Notes: generated by a model from the sequence alone, not told the origin. A stretch of 64,000 nt of DNA from JAICYJ01 sp045806525 (GCA_045806525.1 JBJMJD010000054.1:1-64000); one strand, 5' to 3'. Positions 1 to 9,599 are shown, numbered from the stretch's first letter. A program made the numbers and translations.

Positions 1-1560
1 TCGGCGCTCGAGCGACGCTTCCAGCTGATCCGCGTCGCCCAGCCGACGATCGAGGAGACCGAGCAGATCCTCAAGGGCATGCGCGACCGCTACGAGCAGC
101 ACCACCGCGTCGAGATCACCGACGAGGCGCTGCACGCAGCCGCCGAGCTCGCGGACCGCTACATCTCCGACCGCTTCCTGCCGGACAAGGCGATCGACCT
201 CATCGACGAGGCCGCCTCGCGCATGCGCATCAAGTCGATGACCGCCCCGCCCGTGTACCGCGACCTCGAGGAGGAGATCGAGACCACGCGGCGCGACAAG
301 GAGGCGGCGATCGAGGCGCAGGAGTTCGAGAAGGCCGCGAACCTGCGCGACCAGGAGCGCCAGCTCACCAACAAGAAGCGCCAGCTCGAGGAGCAGTGGC
401 GCGCCGGCGAGTCGGGTGACCGGCCGGCCATCGGCGAGGACGAGATAGCCGACATCGTGTCGATGTGGACCGGCATCCCGGTCTTCAAGCTGACCGAGGC
501 CGAGACCCAGAAGCTGATGCGGATGGAGGACGAGCTGCACAAGCGCGTCATCGGCCAGCAGCCGGCCATCGAGGCCGTGTCGAAGGCGATCCGCCGCTCG
601 CGCGCCGGGCTCAAGGACCCGAAGCGGCCCACCGGCTCGTTCATCTTCCTCGGCCCCTCGGGCGTCGGCAAGACCGAGCTGGCGCGCACGCTCGCCGAGT
701 TCCTGTTCGGCGACGAGGACGCGATGATCCAGGTCGACATGTCGGAGTACATGGAGAAGCACTCCGTGTCCCGGCTCGTCGGCTCGCCCCCGGGCTACAT
801 CGGCTACGACGAGGGCGGCCAGCTGACCGAGGCCGTGCGCCGCAAGCCGTACTCGGTCGTCCTGCTCGACGAGATCGAGAAGGCTCACCCGGATGTCTTC
901 AACATCCTGCTCCAGATCCTGGAGGACGGGAGGCTGACCGACGCCCAGGGGCGGCACGTGGACTTCAAGAACACGATCGTGATCATGACCTCGAACATCG
1001 GGGCGGCATCGATCGCGAAGAACACCACGCTCGGCTTCAGCGTCGGCGAGGACGAGATGGGCGTGTCCCATGACGACATGAAGAACCGGATCATGGGCGA
1101 GCTGAAGAAGGTGTTCCGCCCCGAGCTGCTGAACCGCATCGACGAGGTGATCGTCTTCCACAAGCTGTCCAAGGACGAGATCAAGATGATCGTGGACCAG
1201 CTGATGAAGCGGCTGCGCGAGCAGATGAAGGTGCACGAGGTCTCGATCGAGCTGACCGACGCGGCCAAGGAGCTGATGGTCGAGAAGGGCTACGACCCGA
1301 CCATGGGCGCCCGCCCGCTGCGGCGTGCCATCCAGCGCTTCATCGAGGATCCACTGGCCGACTTCGTCCTGGCCCGGAACCTGAAGCCGGGCTCGACCGT
1401 GCTGGTGGATCACATCGAGGGCAACGAGGAGATCTCGCTGCAGCTGATCGATCCGGTCGACGTGCCGGACGCTCCGCCGGAGGACCTGGTGGCGGCCGAG
1501 GTGCCGTCCTCGGATGACGGCGAGGGTGAGCCGCACGACGAGGCTCCGGCTGACGAGTAG
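1..1560 (+). CDS. clpC: ClpC-type AAA+ unfoldase, C-terminal part (5' end outside window)
   Basis: ATP-driven unfoldase that feeds proteins to ClpP in the cytoplasm. The frame is open from base 1, so the first nucleotide-binding domain and N-domain lie upstream of the window. Visible are the end of NBD1, a UVR-type coiled segment (IEAQEFEKAANLRDQE) typical of ClpC rather than ClpB, and a complete NBD2 with Walker A GPSGVGKTE, Walker B VVLLDEIEKAH, sensor MTSNIG and the C-terminal domain with RPLRRAIQRFIEDPLA. The acidic tail (DDGEGEPHDEAPADE) is variable in the family. A strong terminator hairpin follows the stop, so it probably ends its own transcript. The UVR segment makes ClpC much more likely than ClpB. 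Confidence 0.96.
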   Translation, partial: SALERRFQLIRVAQPTIEETEQILKGMRDRYEQHHRVEITDEALHAAAELADRYISDRFLPDKAIDLIDEAASRMRIKSMTAPPVYRDLEEEIETTRRDKEAAIEAQEFEKAANLRDQERQLTNKKRQLEEQWRAGESGDRPAIGEDEIADIVSMWTGIPVFKLTEAETQKLMRMEDELHKRVIGQQPAIEAVSKAIRRSRAGLKDPKRPTGSFIFLGPSGVGKTELARTLAEFLFGDEDAMIQVDMSEYMEKHSVSRLVGSPPGYIGYDEGGQLTEAVRRKPYSVVLLDEIEKAHPDVFNILLQILEDGRLTDAQGRHVDFKNTIVIMTSNIGAASIAKNTTLGFSVGEDEMGVSHDDMKNRIMGELKKVFRPELLNRIDEVIVFHKLSKDEIKMIVDQLMKRLREQMKVHEVSIELTDAAKELMVEKGYDPTMGARPLRRAIQRFIEDPLADFVLARNLKPGSTVLVDHIEGNEEISLQLIDPVDVPDAPPEDLVAAEVPSSDDGEGEPHDEAPADE

Positions 1561-1586
1561 CCGCAGCGCAGATCGAAGCAATCCGT

Positions 1587-1623
1587 GAGGGGGGCGCCGA
1601 GGGTGGCGCCCCCCTCGTCGTTT
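1587..1623 (+). terminator. Rho-independent terminator after clpC
   Basis: A perfect 12-bp inverted repeat (1587-1598 with 1605-1616, arm GAGGGGGGCGCC) closes a 6-nt loop and is followed by a short GTCGTTT. It lies 27 bp after the clpC stop and just before the -10 box of the next gene. Confidence 0.85.
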
Positions 1624-1628
1624 AGGAT
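1623..1628 (+). promoter_or_regulatory. -10 box TAGGAT, leaderless type
   Basis: TAGGAT lies exactly 7 nt before ATG 1636, so the predicted transcript starts at or next to that ATG. This TANNNT-N6/7-start geometry recurs throughout the window. No -35 match is evident. Confidence 0.5.
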
Positions 1629-1635
1629 GGCCGAG

Positions 1636-1659
1636 ATGAACGACCGAGCCGCTCCGTGA
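1636..1659 (+). CDS. Putative 7-codon leader ORF before the RpiR-type regulator
   Basis: ATG 1636 opens a 7-residue frame (MNDRAAP) whose TGA overlaps the GTG start of the following regulator as GTGA. It has no ribosome binding site but sits 7 nt after a TAGGAT box, so it would be read from a leaderless transcript. The likely effect, inferred, is to bring ribosomes to the regulator start by termination-reinitiation. Chance is possible for so short a frame. Confidence 0.35.
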   Translation: MNDRAAP

Positions 1660-2480
1660 CCGATGTCGCCGGCCGCATACGGAGGCAGCTCGATCAGCTC
1701 TCGCCGAACGATCTGCGGATCGCCCACCGCCTGCTCGACCACCCGGCGGAGGCGCCGTTCGAGACGGCCGAATCGCTGGCCGCCGCGAGCGGGGTCAGCA
1801 AGGCTGCCGTTGTGCGGTTCTCGGTGCGGGTCGGGTTCAGCGGATTCGCGGAGCTGCACGACGCGCTGCGGGCGGAGGCGGTGGCGAGGCTGTCGCTGCC
1901 GCCCCAGCAGGACGTCTCGGGCGACGTGGTGGACGCGGTGGCGGCCCGCGCCGGGTCTGACCTGACGGCGATGCGCACCGGTCTCGACCGAACGCAGTTC
2001 CACGCGGCGGTGGCCCTGCTGGGAAGGGGCACCGGCAAGATCGGCATCTTCGGGCACCGCAAGTCGGCGGCCCTGGCCGAGTACGCCTACTACCTGCTGA
2101 ATCCGCTGCTCTCCAACACGTGGCCGATCGCCGCCGGCGAGCCGGGCATCGCCGACCAGCTGATCGACCTGGAGCCGCGCGACCGTCTGATCGCCTTCAC
2201 GTTTCGCCGCTACGCGCGCATCACCGGGCAGGTGGTGCAGAGCTTCCACGAGGCGGGCGCGCCGGTGGTGCTGATCACCGATGACCAGCTGGCCCCTGCC
2301 GCCGACCTGGCGACGCACCTGCTGGTGTGCGCGCCGGCCGAGGCGGGGGACTTCGACACGGCCGCGCCCGGCGTGGTGCTGATCGAGGCCTTGGCGGCCG
2401 CGATCGCGGCCCGCTCGCGGGGCGGCGACAAGCGCCGCGATCTCGCGGAGCGGCTCTGGAAGCAGTTCGGCACGTACTGA
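1656..2480 (+). CDS. MurR/RpiR-family transcriptional regulator with SIS domain
   Basis: The 274-residue protein has an N-terminal RpiR-type helix-turn-helix (about residues 5-75, including ASGVSKAAVVRFSVRVGF) and a C-terminal SIS sugar-phosphate binding fold (about 120-250, including GKIGIFGHRKSAALAEYAYYL). Family members repress or activate sugar or amino-sugar genes in response to a phosphosugar; the ligand here cannot be read. The GTG start is chosen because the HTH begins directly after it and it overlaps the stop of a short upstream frame. The next gene, glutamate synthase, follows after 88 bp with its own promoter-like sequence, so regulation of that gene is only a possibility. Confidence 0.85.
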   Translation: MTDVAGRIRRQLDQLSPNDLRIAHRLLDHPAEAPFETAESLAAASGVSKAAVVRFSVRVGFSGFAELHDALRAEAVARLSLPPQQDVSGDVVDAVAARAGSDLTAMRTGLDRTQFHAAVALLGRGTGKIGIFGHRKSAALAEYAYYLLNPLLSNTWPIAAGEPGIADQLIDLEPRDRLIAFTFRRYARITGQVVQSFHEAGAPVVLITDDQLAPAADLATHLLVCAPAEAGDFDTAAPGVVLIEALAAAIAARSRGGDKRRDLAERLWKQFGTY

Positions 2481-2568
2481 TTGCGATACGGGTCTCATCG
2501 CACCTGACGGCTCCGTAACAAATGGTTCACAAGTTGCAGTGATCCGATTCATATGATTCACTACGGTC

Positions 2569-5500
2569 TTGAAGACGGACCGCAGGGATCAGCCGGAACA
2601 CGACGCCTGCGCGCTGGCCGCTGTGGTGGCGCGCGACGGGCGCGCCTCCGCCTGGCCGCTGCGCCACGCGATGCGGGCGCTCGAGGCGATGGCCCATCGC
2701 GCCGGCAGCGTTGGCGAGGAGGGCGACGGATGCGGCGTCCAGGTCGACATCCCGCGGCGGCTGTGGGCCGATCGCCTGCGCTCGTGGCTGCCGTTCTCCC
2801 CCGGGTTCGCCGTCGCCCACCTCGCCGGCAACGATCCGGACCGGGCGCTGCGCGCCCTCGGCGTCGAGCTGGTGGCCCTGATCGAACAGGATGTCGACCG
2901 GGCCGCCGTCGGGCCGGGGGGCCGCGACGGCACGCCGCAGCTGTGGCAGGCGGCGCTGCGAGTGCCGGAGGGCGCCTCGCTCGTGCGGCACTGGATGGCG
3001 CTCGAGCGGGCGGGCCTGCACGTTGCCTCGCTGTCGCGGTCGTCCTGTGTCTACAAGGTGCTCGGTGACCCCTCACGGCTGCTGCCGTTCGCCGCCGACC
3101 TTGAGCATCCGCTGTTCGCGACCCGGGTCGCGATCGCCCACAGCCGCTACTCGACCAACACGCTGCCCGCCTTCGAGCGCGTGCAGCCGTTCGGGCGCCT
3201 CGCGCACAACGGCGAGATCAACACCATCCGGCGGTTGCGGCTGGAGCTGCCGGGCCTGGGGGCGCAACCGCTGCGCGGAGCCAGCGACACCCAGGACCTG
3301 GATCTGCTGGTGGGCGTGCTGCTCGACCGCGGGCTGGCGCTCGACGAGGTGCTGGCGATGCTGCTCCCGCCCGTGCAGCCGCGCGGCCCGCTCGACCGCT
3401 ACCACCGCGCCGTGTGCGGGCCGCTGGCGCAGGGTCCGGCTGCGCTGATCGGGCGCAACGGAGAGCTGGTCGTGGGCGCTGTCGACCGGCTGGGGTTGCG
3501 ACCGTTGTGGCAGCTGCGAACGCCCGCTGAGCTGTGGCTCTCCTCCGAGCCGGGCGTGCTGGATATCGGCGAGCTCGACGACGATCCCGTGCCGGTGGCC
3601 GCAGGCCAGCGGGTGCTAATCGATCTGCGCCGGCCGAGGGGCTTCCGGTCTCCCTCCCGATCGAGTCCCATGGCCGGCGTGGCGCTGGCGTCGCGGTTCA
3701 CGAGGCCGCGTGTCCCACTGCGAGTGGCAGATCCGGTGGACGCGGCGGCGCACGGGTTCACGCGCGACGACCTGGCGATGCTGGAGGCGATGGCCGACAC
3801 CGGCGAGGAGCCGATCGGGTCGCTCGGATACGACGGCCCGTTGGCAGCGCTGGACGAGGCGCCGACCGTGTCCGACCACTTCAAGCAGGAGGTGGCCGTC
3901 GTCACCAACCCGGCCATCGACCGTGACCGCGAGCGCGAGCAGTTCTCGCTGGCCGTCGTTGCCGGGCAACGCCCGCAGCCGGGACGGCCCGCCCGCATGT
4001 GGCAGCTCGACACGCCGCTCCTGGGCTCGCACGAGGGCCTGCCCTGGACGCGTATCGGCCTCACACCGGAGGTTGCCGCCGACGCCGAACGCGCCGTGTC
4101 GGGCGGCGCGGAGCTGGTGCTGCTGGACGACCGGGTGGCTTCGGCGATAGACCCGCACCTGGCGCTGGCGATGGCGATGCGGCGGCTGCGTGAGCGCGGC
4201 CTCGACCGCGACGCGTCGCTGGGGCTGGCCGCCGGCGGACTGCGCAACCTGCACGACGTGGTGCTGGCGCTCGGCACGGGAGCGGTGGCCGTTGAGCCCT
4301 ACACGATGTGGGCGCTGGCCGGACGCGGGCGTTGCGCCCGCCTCCGCGCGGCGCTCGAGAAGGGCATCGAGAAGGTGCTCTCGACCATGGGCACCCACGA
4401 GCTGGCCGGCTACGGGCCGGCCTTTGCCTCGGTCGGGCTGCACCCCGAGGCCGCGCGCGAGTTCCCCTGCCCGGCGCTGCTGCCGGGGCGCCGGAGGCCG
4501 TCCACGGTCGCGTCCGAGCGGCCGCGCCAGGTGTTCCGGATGGCGCCCAAGCTGTGGAAGGCAGCGGGCGCCGTCGCCGACGGCCGCGGCGGCTATGACG
4601 CGTTCGCCTCTCAGGCGGCCGAGGTCGAGCGCGAGCACCCGGTCGCGCTGCGGCACCTGCTGGACGCGGCACCGGCGGCCGTGCCCGCCGGCGGGCATGC
4701 CGACCTGTCGGTCGGCGACCATGCGCTGCCCTTCGTGATCAGCGCCATGTCGTTCGGCTCCCAGAGCGAGGCCGCGTTCAGCTCATACCTGGCTGCGGCA
4801 GCCCGTCTCGACGTCATCGCCATGAACGGCGAGGGTGGTGAGCTGCCGGAGCTGATCGGGTCGAGCCCGCGCAACCGCGCCCAGCAGGTGGCCAGCGGGC
4901 GCTTTGGAGTGAACGCGCGGATGCTCGCCTCCTGCGGCATGATCGAGATCAAGATCGGGCAGGGCGCGAAGCCGGGCGAGGGCGGACACCTGCCCGGCAC
5001 CAAGGTCACCCCGAAGGTGGCGGCGGCGCGGTCGGCCGCACCCGGCGTCGACCTGATCTCCCCCGCCAACAACCACGACCTCTATTCGATCGAGGACCTG
5101 GCTCAGATCATCGCGGAGCTGCGCGCCGCCAACCCGCGCGCGCGGGTGGGGGTGAAGGTGCCGGTCGTGAGCGGGATCGGCACGATTGCGGTCGGCATCG
5201 CCAAGGCCGGGGCCGACGTGATCACGCTCTCGGGCTACGACGGCGGCACCGGAGCCGCCCGCCGCCACGCACTGCACCACGCCGGCCTGCCCTCCGACCT
5301 GGGCCTGACACTGGCCCACGGTGCGCTCTCACAGGCCGGCCTGCGCGGATCCGTGGAGCTGTGGGCGGACGGCGGCGTGCGCACCGCCGCCGACGTGCTG
5401 AAGCTCATGCTGCTGGGCGCAAACCGGGTCGGGTTCGGCACCATGTCGATGGTGGCACTGGGCTGCACGATCTGCCGCGGGTGCCAGTCGGACACCTGCC

Positions 5501-6630
5501 ACGTCGGCATCGCCACCCAGATCGAGGACGAGCAGGAGGCAGCGGCCCGCGGCCTGAAGCGGTTCCTGCCGGTCGATCCCAGCGACGGCGTGACCAGGCT
5601 GTGGCGCTTCTTCGAGGAGACGGCCGGCGAGCTGCGGCGGCTCGTGTCCGCGATGGGCGCGCACTCCGCCCAGGAGCTGGTCGGCCGCAGCGACCTGCTG
5701 GTGCAGGCTCGCGGCCTCGACCTGATCGACCTGGCCGCGATGCTGCAGCCCGCTGCCACCGCGGAGCCGCGGAGGCCCGCTCGCGGGCGGTCGCTGATGA
5801 CTCGGGAGCTGGCGGCACGGCCGCTCTCGGCACTCGTGATGGCGGCGCAGGTGCCGGCGGCGGCAGCTGCGGGAGAGCGATATCTGGTGACGGCACTCGC
5901 GGAGCCGGGGTTCGAGCCCCGCGTCGCCGGCCTGGAGGTCGCCGGCGCCGTCGCGGGGACGGGGCTGGCGGCGTTCGCGGCCGACGGGACGCCGGTGCGG
6001 GTGCGAGGCGGCGGCCAGGACGGCGTCGCCAAGGGCGCCTGCGGCGCCCACGTCGTCGTGCTGAAGGCGCCGGACGCCACCGGCACGATGCGCGGCGGCT
6101 CGGTCGGCAAGGGCTTTGGCTACGGCGCCCAGCGGGGCCTCTTGATGGTGCAGGGCGAAGCCGACGCGCGCGCGGGCATCCGCCTGTCGGGTGCGGACAT
6201 GCTGATCGGCGGCGAGCCGGGATGGCCCGTGCGGTCACGCGTCTCTGCGGCGGCCGCGCAGGTCAAGGGCTTCGCGTTCGAGTACATGACGGCCGGGCGT
6301 GCGGTGGTGCTCGGCGACGTTGGGCCGTGGGCCTTCGCGGGGATGACCGGCGGCGTGGTCTACCTGCGTCACGAGCCCGAGCTGGGGCTGGACGAGGCCG
6401 CCATCCGGAGCCGGTTCGCCCGGGCCGCGCGCGTCGCCCTGCGGCCGCTCGATGCCCGCGGCGAGCACGACCTGGCCGATCTGCTGGGCGCCTACGAGCA
6501 GGAGCTGGCGATGTCCGGTCAGCCGGAGGCGGCGCGGCACGTCGCACGACTGGCCCGCGATGCCCGCTGGTGCTTCCGCGCCGTCGTGCCCGAGGGATTG
6601 CAGGCCGACCAGAACGTATCCACGGAGTGA
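2569..6630 (+). CDS. gltB: Glutamate synthase large subunit (GltB-type)
   Basis: This protein of 1353 residues should make two glutamates from glutamine and 2-oxoglutarate. Order of domains: class II glutaminase (about 14-370; nucleophile candidate Cys14 in DACALAAV, after a 13-residue propeptide), central domain (about 400-640), FMN/2-oxoglutarate barrel (about 690-1075) with the 3Fe-4S cysteines C966, C972 and C977 (spacing x5, x4), and the GXGXG C-terminal domain. The family usually has about 1500 residues, so it is short. The start is TTG: an in-frame TGA at 2554-2556 excludes anything further upstream. A TATGAT box at 2552-2557 suggests a very short leader. No small subunit (gltD) is adjacent, so the electron donor is open. 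Confidence 0.93.
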   Translation: MKTDRRDQPEHDACALAAVVARDGRASAWPLRHAMRALEAMAHRAGSVGEEGDGCGVQVDIPRRLWADRLRSWLPFSPGFAVAHLAGNDPDRALRALGVELVALIEQDVDRAAVGPGGRDGTPQLWQAALRVPEGASLVRHWMALERAGLHVASLSRSSCVYKVLGDPSRLLPFAADLEHPLFATRVAIAHSRYSTNTLPAFERVQPFGRLAHNGEINTIRRLRLELPGLGAQPLRGASDTQDLDLLVGVLLDRGLALDEVLAMLLPPVQPRGPLDRYHRAVCGPLAQGPAALIGRNGELVVGAVDRLGLRPLWQLRTPAELWLSSEPGVLDIGELDDDPVPVAAGQRVLIDLRRPRGFRSPSRSSPMAGVALASRFTRPRVPLRVADPVDAAAHGFTRDDLAMLEAMADTGEEPIGSLGYDGPLAALDEAPTVSDHFKQEVAVVTNPAIDRDREREQFSLAVVAGQRPQPGRPARMWQLDTPLLGSHEGLPWTRIGLTPEVAADAERAVSGGAELVLLDDRVASAIDPHLALAMAMRRLRERGLDRDASLGLAAGGLRNLHDVVLALGTGAVAVEPYTMWALAGRGRCARLRAALEKGIEKVLSTMGTHELAGYGPAFASVGLHPEAAREFPCPALLPGRRRPSTVASERPRQVFRMAPKLWKAAGAVADGRGGYDAFASQAAEVEREHPVALRHLLDAAPAAVPAGGHADLSVGDHALPFVISAMSFGSQSEAAFSSYLAAAARLDVIAMNGEGGELPELIGSSPRNRAQQVASGRFGVNARMLASCGMIEIKIGQGAKPGEGGHLPGTKVTPKVAAARSAAPGVDLISPANNHDLYSIEDLAQIIAELRAANPRARVGVKVPVVSGIGTIAVGIAKAGADVITLSGYDGGTGAARRHALHHAGLPSDLGLTLAHGALSQAGLRGSVELWADGGVRTAADVLKLMLLGANRVGFGTMSMVALGCTICRGCQSDTCHVGIATQIEDEQEAAARGLKRFLPVDPSDGVTRLWRFFEETAGELRRLVSAMGAHSAQELVGRSDLLVQARGLDLIDLAAMLQPAATAEPRRPARGRSLMTRELAARPLSALVMAAQVPAAAAAGERYLVTALAEPGFEPRVAGLEVAGAVAGTGLAAFAADGTPVRVRGGGQDGVAKGACGAHVVVLKAPDATGTMRGGSVGKGFGYGAQRGLLMVQGEADARAGIRLSGADMLIGGEPGWPVRSRVSAAAAQVKGFAFEYMTAGRAVVLGDVGPWAFAGMTGGVVYLRHEPELGLDEAAIRSRFARAARVALRPLDARGEHDLADLLGAYEQELAMSGQPEAARHVARLARDARWCFRAVVPEGLQADQNVSTE

Positions 6631-6668
6631 CCGGCGCCATCCGCACCCGCTGCCATGATGGTGGGCCC

Positions 6669-8012
6669 ATGTCACGTACCCTCACCGCCTTCACCTGCTC
6701 CGCCTGCGGCTTCGAGAGCCCGCGCTGGCTCGGCCGCTGCACCGCCTGCGGCGAGTGGAATACGCTGATCGAGGAGGTGCGCGAGCGCGCCTCCAAGAGT
6801 GGTGTCCGCCCGGCCCGTCCGCGCGCCGTCCCACAGGCGCTCGCCGACGTCGAGCCCGACGCTGCGAGGCGCATCTCGACCGGCTCCGATGAGTTCGACC
6901 GCGTGCTGGGCGGCGGCCTGGTGTCGGGGTCGCTGGTGCTTGTGGGAGGCGAACCGGGCGTCGGCAAGAGCTCGCTGCTGCTGCAGGCGCTGGCGGCGAT
7001 GGGCGCCGCCGGCCGCTCGACGCTGCTCGTGTCGGGCGAGGAGTCGCCCGCTCAGGTGCGGATGCGGGCCGAGCGCATCGGCGGCGTCGACCACATCTCG
7101 ATCCTGGCCGAGACCGAGCTGGAGACGGTCTGCGAGGCGATCGCCGAGCTGCGCCCCGAGATCTGCGTGATCGACTCCGTGCAGACGCTGGCATCGGCGG
7201 ATCTCGCCTCATCCCCCGGCAGCGTCGCGCAGGTGCGCGAGGCGGCCGACCGCCTGCTGCGGATCGCCAAGGGCCATGGCGTCACGATTGTGCTGGTCGG
7301 CCACGTCACCAAGGAGGGCACGGTGGCCGGGCCGCGCGTTCTCGAGCACCTGGTGGACGCCGTGCTGCAGATGGAGGGCGACCGCTACCGGTTCCTGCGG
7401 GTGCTGCGGGCGGTCAAGAACCGCTTCGGCTCGACCAACGAGATCGGCATCTTCGAGATGACCGACCGCGGCCTTGTGGCGGTGGCCGATCCATCCGCCG
7501 CGTTCGCGTCCGACGGTCCCGCCGGGCCCGGCTCCGTGCTGCTGCCCGCGATCGAGGGCAGCCGGCCGATCCTGCTCGAGCTGCAGGCGCTGGTAGCGCC
7601 CAGCGACCTGGCCATGCCGCGCCGCGCGACCACCGGCATCGACCGCAACCGGTTGTCCATGATCGTCGCCGTGCTGGGCCGCCACGCCGGGGTGGCGCTG
7701 GGCTCCAGCGACATCTTCGTGAACGTGGCCGGCGGGGTGCGCGTCGACGAGCCGGCCGCCGACCTGGCGGTCGCGATCGCGGTGGTCTCGGCGCACCGGG
7801 GGGTTGCTCCCAGGGCCGGGCTGGCCTGCTTCGGCGAGCTGGCGCTGACCGGTGCCGTGCGGGCGGTGGGGCAGAGCGAGCGGCGCCTGGGCGAGGCCGC
7901 CAAGCTGGGTTCCACCGAGGCGCTGGCCCCGGCTGGTACGGTGTCCGTGGCCGGCGTGACCGTGCGCACCGCGGCCACGTTGCAGCAGGCGATCGAGGAG
8001 GCATTCGCGTGA
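6669..8012 (+). CDS. radA: DNA repair protein RadA
   Basis: RadA is a RecA-like ATPase that promotes branch migration during recombinational repair. The 447-residue protein shows the N-terminal C4 zinc finger (C10, C13, C24, C27), Walker A GEPGVGKS at 94-101, the RadA-specific KNRFG at 250-254 and a C-terminal Lon-like domain (about 330-447) with AVLGRHAGVALGSSDIFVNV. The ATG at 6669 is taken because the zinc finger starts nine residues later; the frame stays open upstream only inside gltB. The stop overlaps the disA start by four bases, so radA and disA are probably cotranslated, as is common in Firmicutes and Actinobacteria. Confidence 0.97.
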   Translation: MSRTLTAFTCSACGFESPRWLGRCTACGEWNTLIEEVRERASKSGVRPARPRAVPQALADVEPDAARRISTGSDEFDRVLGGGLVSGSLVLVGGEPGVGKSSLLLQALAAMGAAGRSTLLVSGEESPAQVRMRAERIGGVDHISILAETELETVCEAIAELRPEICVIDSVQTLASADLASSPGSVAQVREAADRLLRIAKGHGVTIVLVGHVTKEGTVAGPRVLEHLVDAVLQMEGDRYRFLRVLRAVKNRFGSTNEIGIFEMTDRGLVAVADPSAAFASDGPAGPGSVLLPAIEGSRPILLELQALVAPSDLAMPRRATTGIDRNRLSMIVAVLGRHAGVALGSSDIFVNVAGGVRVDEPAADLAVAIAVVSAHRGVAPRAGLACFGELALTGAVRAVGQSERRLGEAAKLGSTEALAPAGTVSVAGVTVRTAATLQQAIEEAFA

Positions 8013-9103
8013 GCGAGATGGTGTCCGACCCGCGGCAGGATCCGAAGCTGATGGATGCTTTGCGCCGCGTCTCGCCGGGCACGACCATGCGCCAGGGCAT
8101 CAACGACATCCTGCGCGGCAGCGAGGGCGCACTGATCGTGATCGGCGAGCCGGCCGAGCTGTCGTTCCTGTTCTCCGGCGGCATCCGGCTCGACCAGGCC
8201 TTCTCGCCCTACCTGCTGTATGAGCTGGCCAAGATGGACGGCGCCATCATCCTCAACTCGAACGCCACCCGCATCGTCTACGCCAACGTCCAGCTGATGC
8301 CAGACCCGACCATCCCGTCGGCCGAGACCGGCACCCGGCACCGCACCGCCGAGCGCGTGGCCAAGCAGACGGGCGCGATCGCCGTGTCGATCAGCCAGCA
8401 GCGCGACGTGGTCACCGTCTACGTGGGCGATTCCCGCTACCAGCTGGAGGAGATCCCGGCGGTGCTGGCCAAGACCAACCAGGCGCTGACCACGCTCGAC
8501 ACCTACCGGGCGCGGCTGGAGCAGGTGTCCACCCGGCTGACGGCGCTCGAGTTCCAGAGCGCGGTCATGCTGGACGACGTGCTGACGGCGTTGCAGCGTG
8601 GAGAGATGACCACCCGCATGGTGGACGAGATCGAGCGCAACGTGGCTGAGCTGGGCGTCGAGGGCCGGCTGATCAAGATCCAGCTGGACGAGATGACCGA
8701 GTGGGTGCCGGCCGACAAGCTGGCGCTGATCCGCGACTACGAGGTGTTTGAGGCGACCGGCGGCGCCGGTCGCGTGCTCGAGCACCTGGCCGGCCTGCCT
8801 GATCAGGCGCTGCTCGAGCTCGACGAGCTGGCGGCGGCGCTGGGCTACCCGCGCAGCGTCAACCCGATGGACTACGCGGTGGCGCCGCGCGGCTATCGGG
8901 TGCTGTCGAAGGTGCCGCGGCTGCCGGACCACGTGATCGACCACGTGGTCGGGCACTTCAACGGCCTGGAGGCGTTCGTGCGGGCCTCGATCGAGGACCT
9001 GGAGGAGGTCGACGGGGTCGGCAGCGTGCGGGCGCGTGAGATCCGGGAGGGTCTGCGACGTCTCCAGGAGCAGAACCTGGTCGACCGCTACCTCAACCTG
9101 TGA
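8009..9103 (+). CDS. disA: DNA integrity scanning diadenylate cyclase DisA
   Basis: DisA makes c-di-AMP from two ATP and scans DNA for branched structures. The 364-residue protein has the DAC domain with the diagnostic DGA at 77-79 and GTRHRTAER at 108-116, a helical linker, and a C-terminal helix-hairpin-helix DNA-binding region (EDLEEVDGVGSVRAREI). The GTG start forms a GTGA overlap with radA. RadA is a known partner that restrains DisA in Bacillus, so the coupling fits function. The 3' end overlaps the convergent CGNR gene by 11 bp. Confidence 0.97.
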   Translation: MSEMVSDPRQDPKLMDALRRVSPGTTMRQGINDILRGSEGALIVIGEPAELSFLFSGGIRLDQAFSPYLLYELAKMDGAIILNSNATRIVYANVQLMPDPTIPSAETGTRHRTAERVAKQTGAIAVSISQQRDVVTVYVGDSRYQLEEIPAVLAKTNQALTTLDTYRARLEQVSTRLTALEFQSAVMLDDVLTALQRGEMTTRMVDEIERNVAELGVEGRLIKIQLDEMTEWVPADKLALIRDYEVFEATGGAGRVLEHLAGLPDQALLELDELAAALGYPRSVNPMDYAVAPRGYRVLSKVPRLPDHVIDHVVGHFNGLEAFVRASIEDLEEVDGVGSVRAREIREGLRRLQEQNLVDRYLNL

Positions 9104-9593
9104 GCTGACGCCGTGCGGCGTGCCTGGCGACCCGCACGCGGTTGCCGCACGCGTCGCTGCACCATCGCCGGCGGGCGCTGGCCGACAGGTAGACGCGCCG
9201 ACAGCCGTGGGCCTCGCACACGCGCAGTCGCGTCCGCTCGCCGGTCAGAAGCTCGATCACCGACCGGGCAATCACCCCCAGCACGTGCGCGCCGGAGTCG
9301 CCGCTGGTGCTCAGCCACATCCGGGGACGGCCGTTGACGGGCCAGTTCAGCTGCGGCGCCACCGCCGCGGCGGCGCTGCAGGCGTTGAGGTGGTCGATGG
9401 CGCCTGCGTCGGCCGCGCCCGTGACACCGGCGCGCAACAGGTGGTCGGCGGTTGACCGCAGCCATGCCAACTCCGCCAGGTCGGCCGCGGTCGGTTCGCT
9501 GCGGATGCCGCGCTGAACCAGCCAGCGGGTGGTGGCGGCCGCGTCCTCCAGATCCGGGCCGAGCCGGTCATCGATGAACTCGATTGCGAGCAT
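9093..9593 (-). CDS. CGNR zinc-finger / ABATE-domain putative regulator
   Basis: A 166-residue protein with an N-terminal ABATE-type region (about 15-110) and a C-terminal CGNR zinc finger (about 120-160) with C-x4-C and C-x3-C followed by GNR (VCEAHGC, WCSDACGNR). Such proteins are thought to be transcriptional regulators; target and ligand are unknown. The ATG at 9593 lies 6 nt after a TATGAT box, so the mRNA is probably leaderless. Two interlocked inverted repeats sit just upstream of that box. The end overlaps disA by 11 bp in convergent orientation. Confidence 0.8.
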   Translation of the reverse strand: MLAIEFIDDRLGPDLEDAAATTRWLVQRGIRSEPTAADLAELAWLRSTADHLLRAGVTGAADAGAIDHLNACSAAAAVAPQLNWPVNGRPRMWLSTSGDSGAHVLGVIARSVIELLTGERTRLRVCEAHGCRRVYLSASARRRWCSDACGNRVRVARHAARRQLTG

Positions 9594-9599
9594 GAGCCG

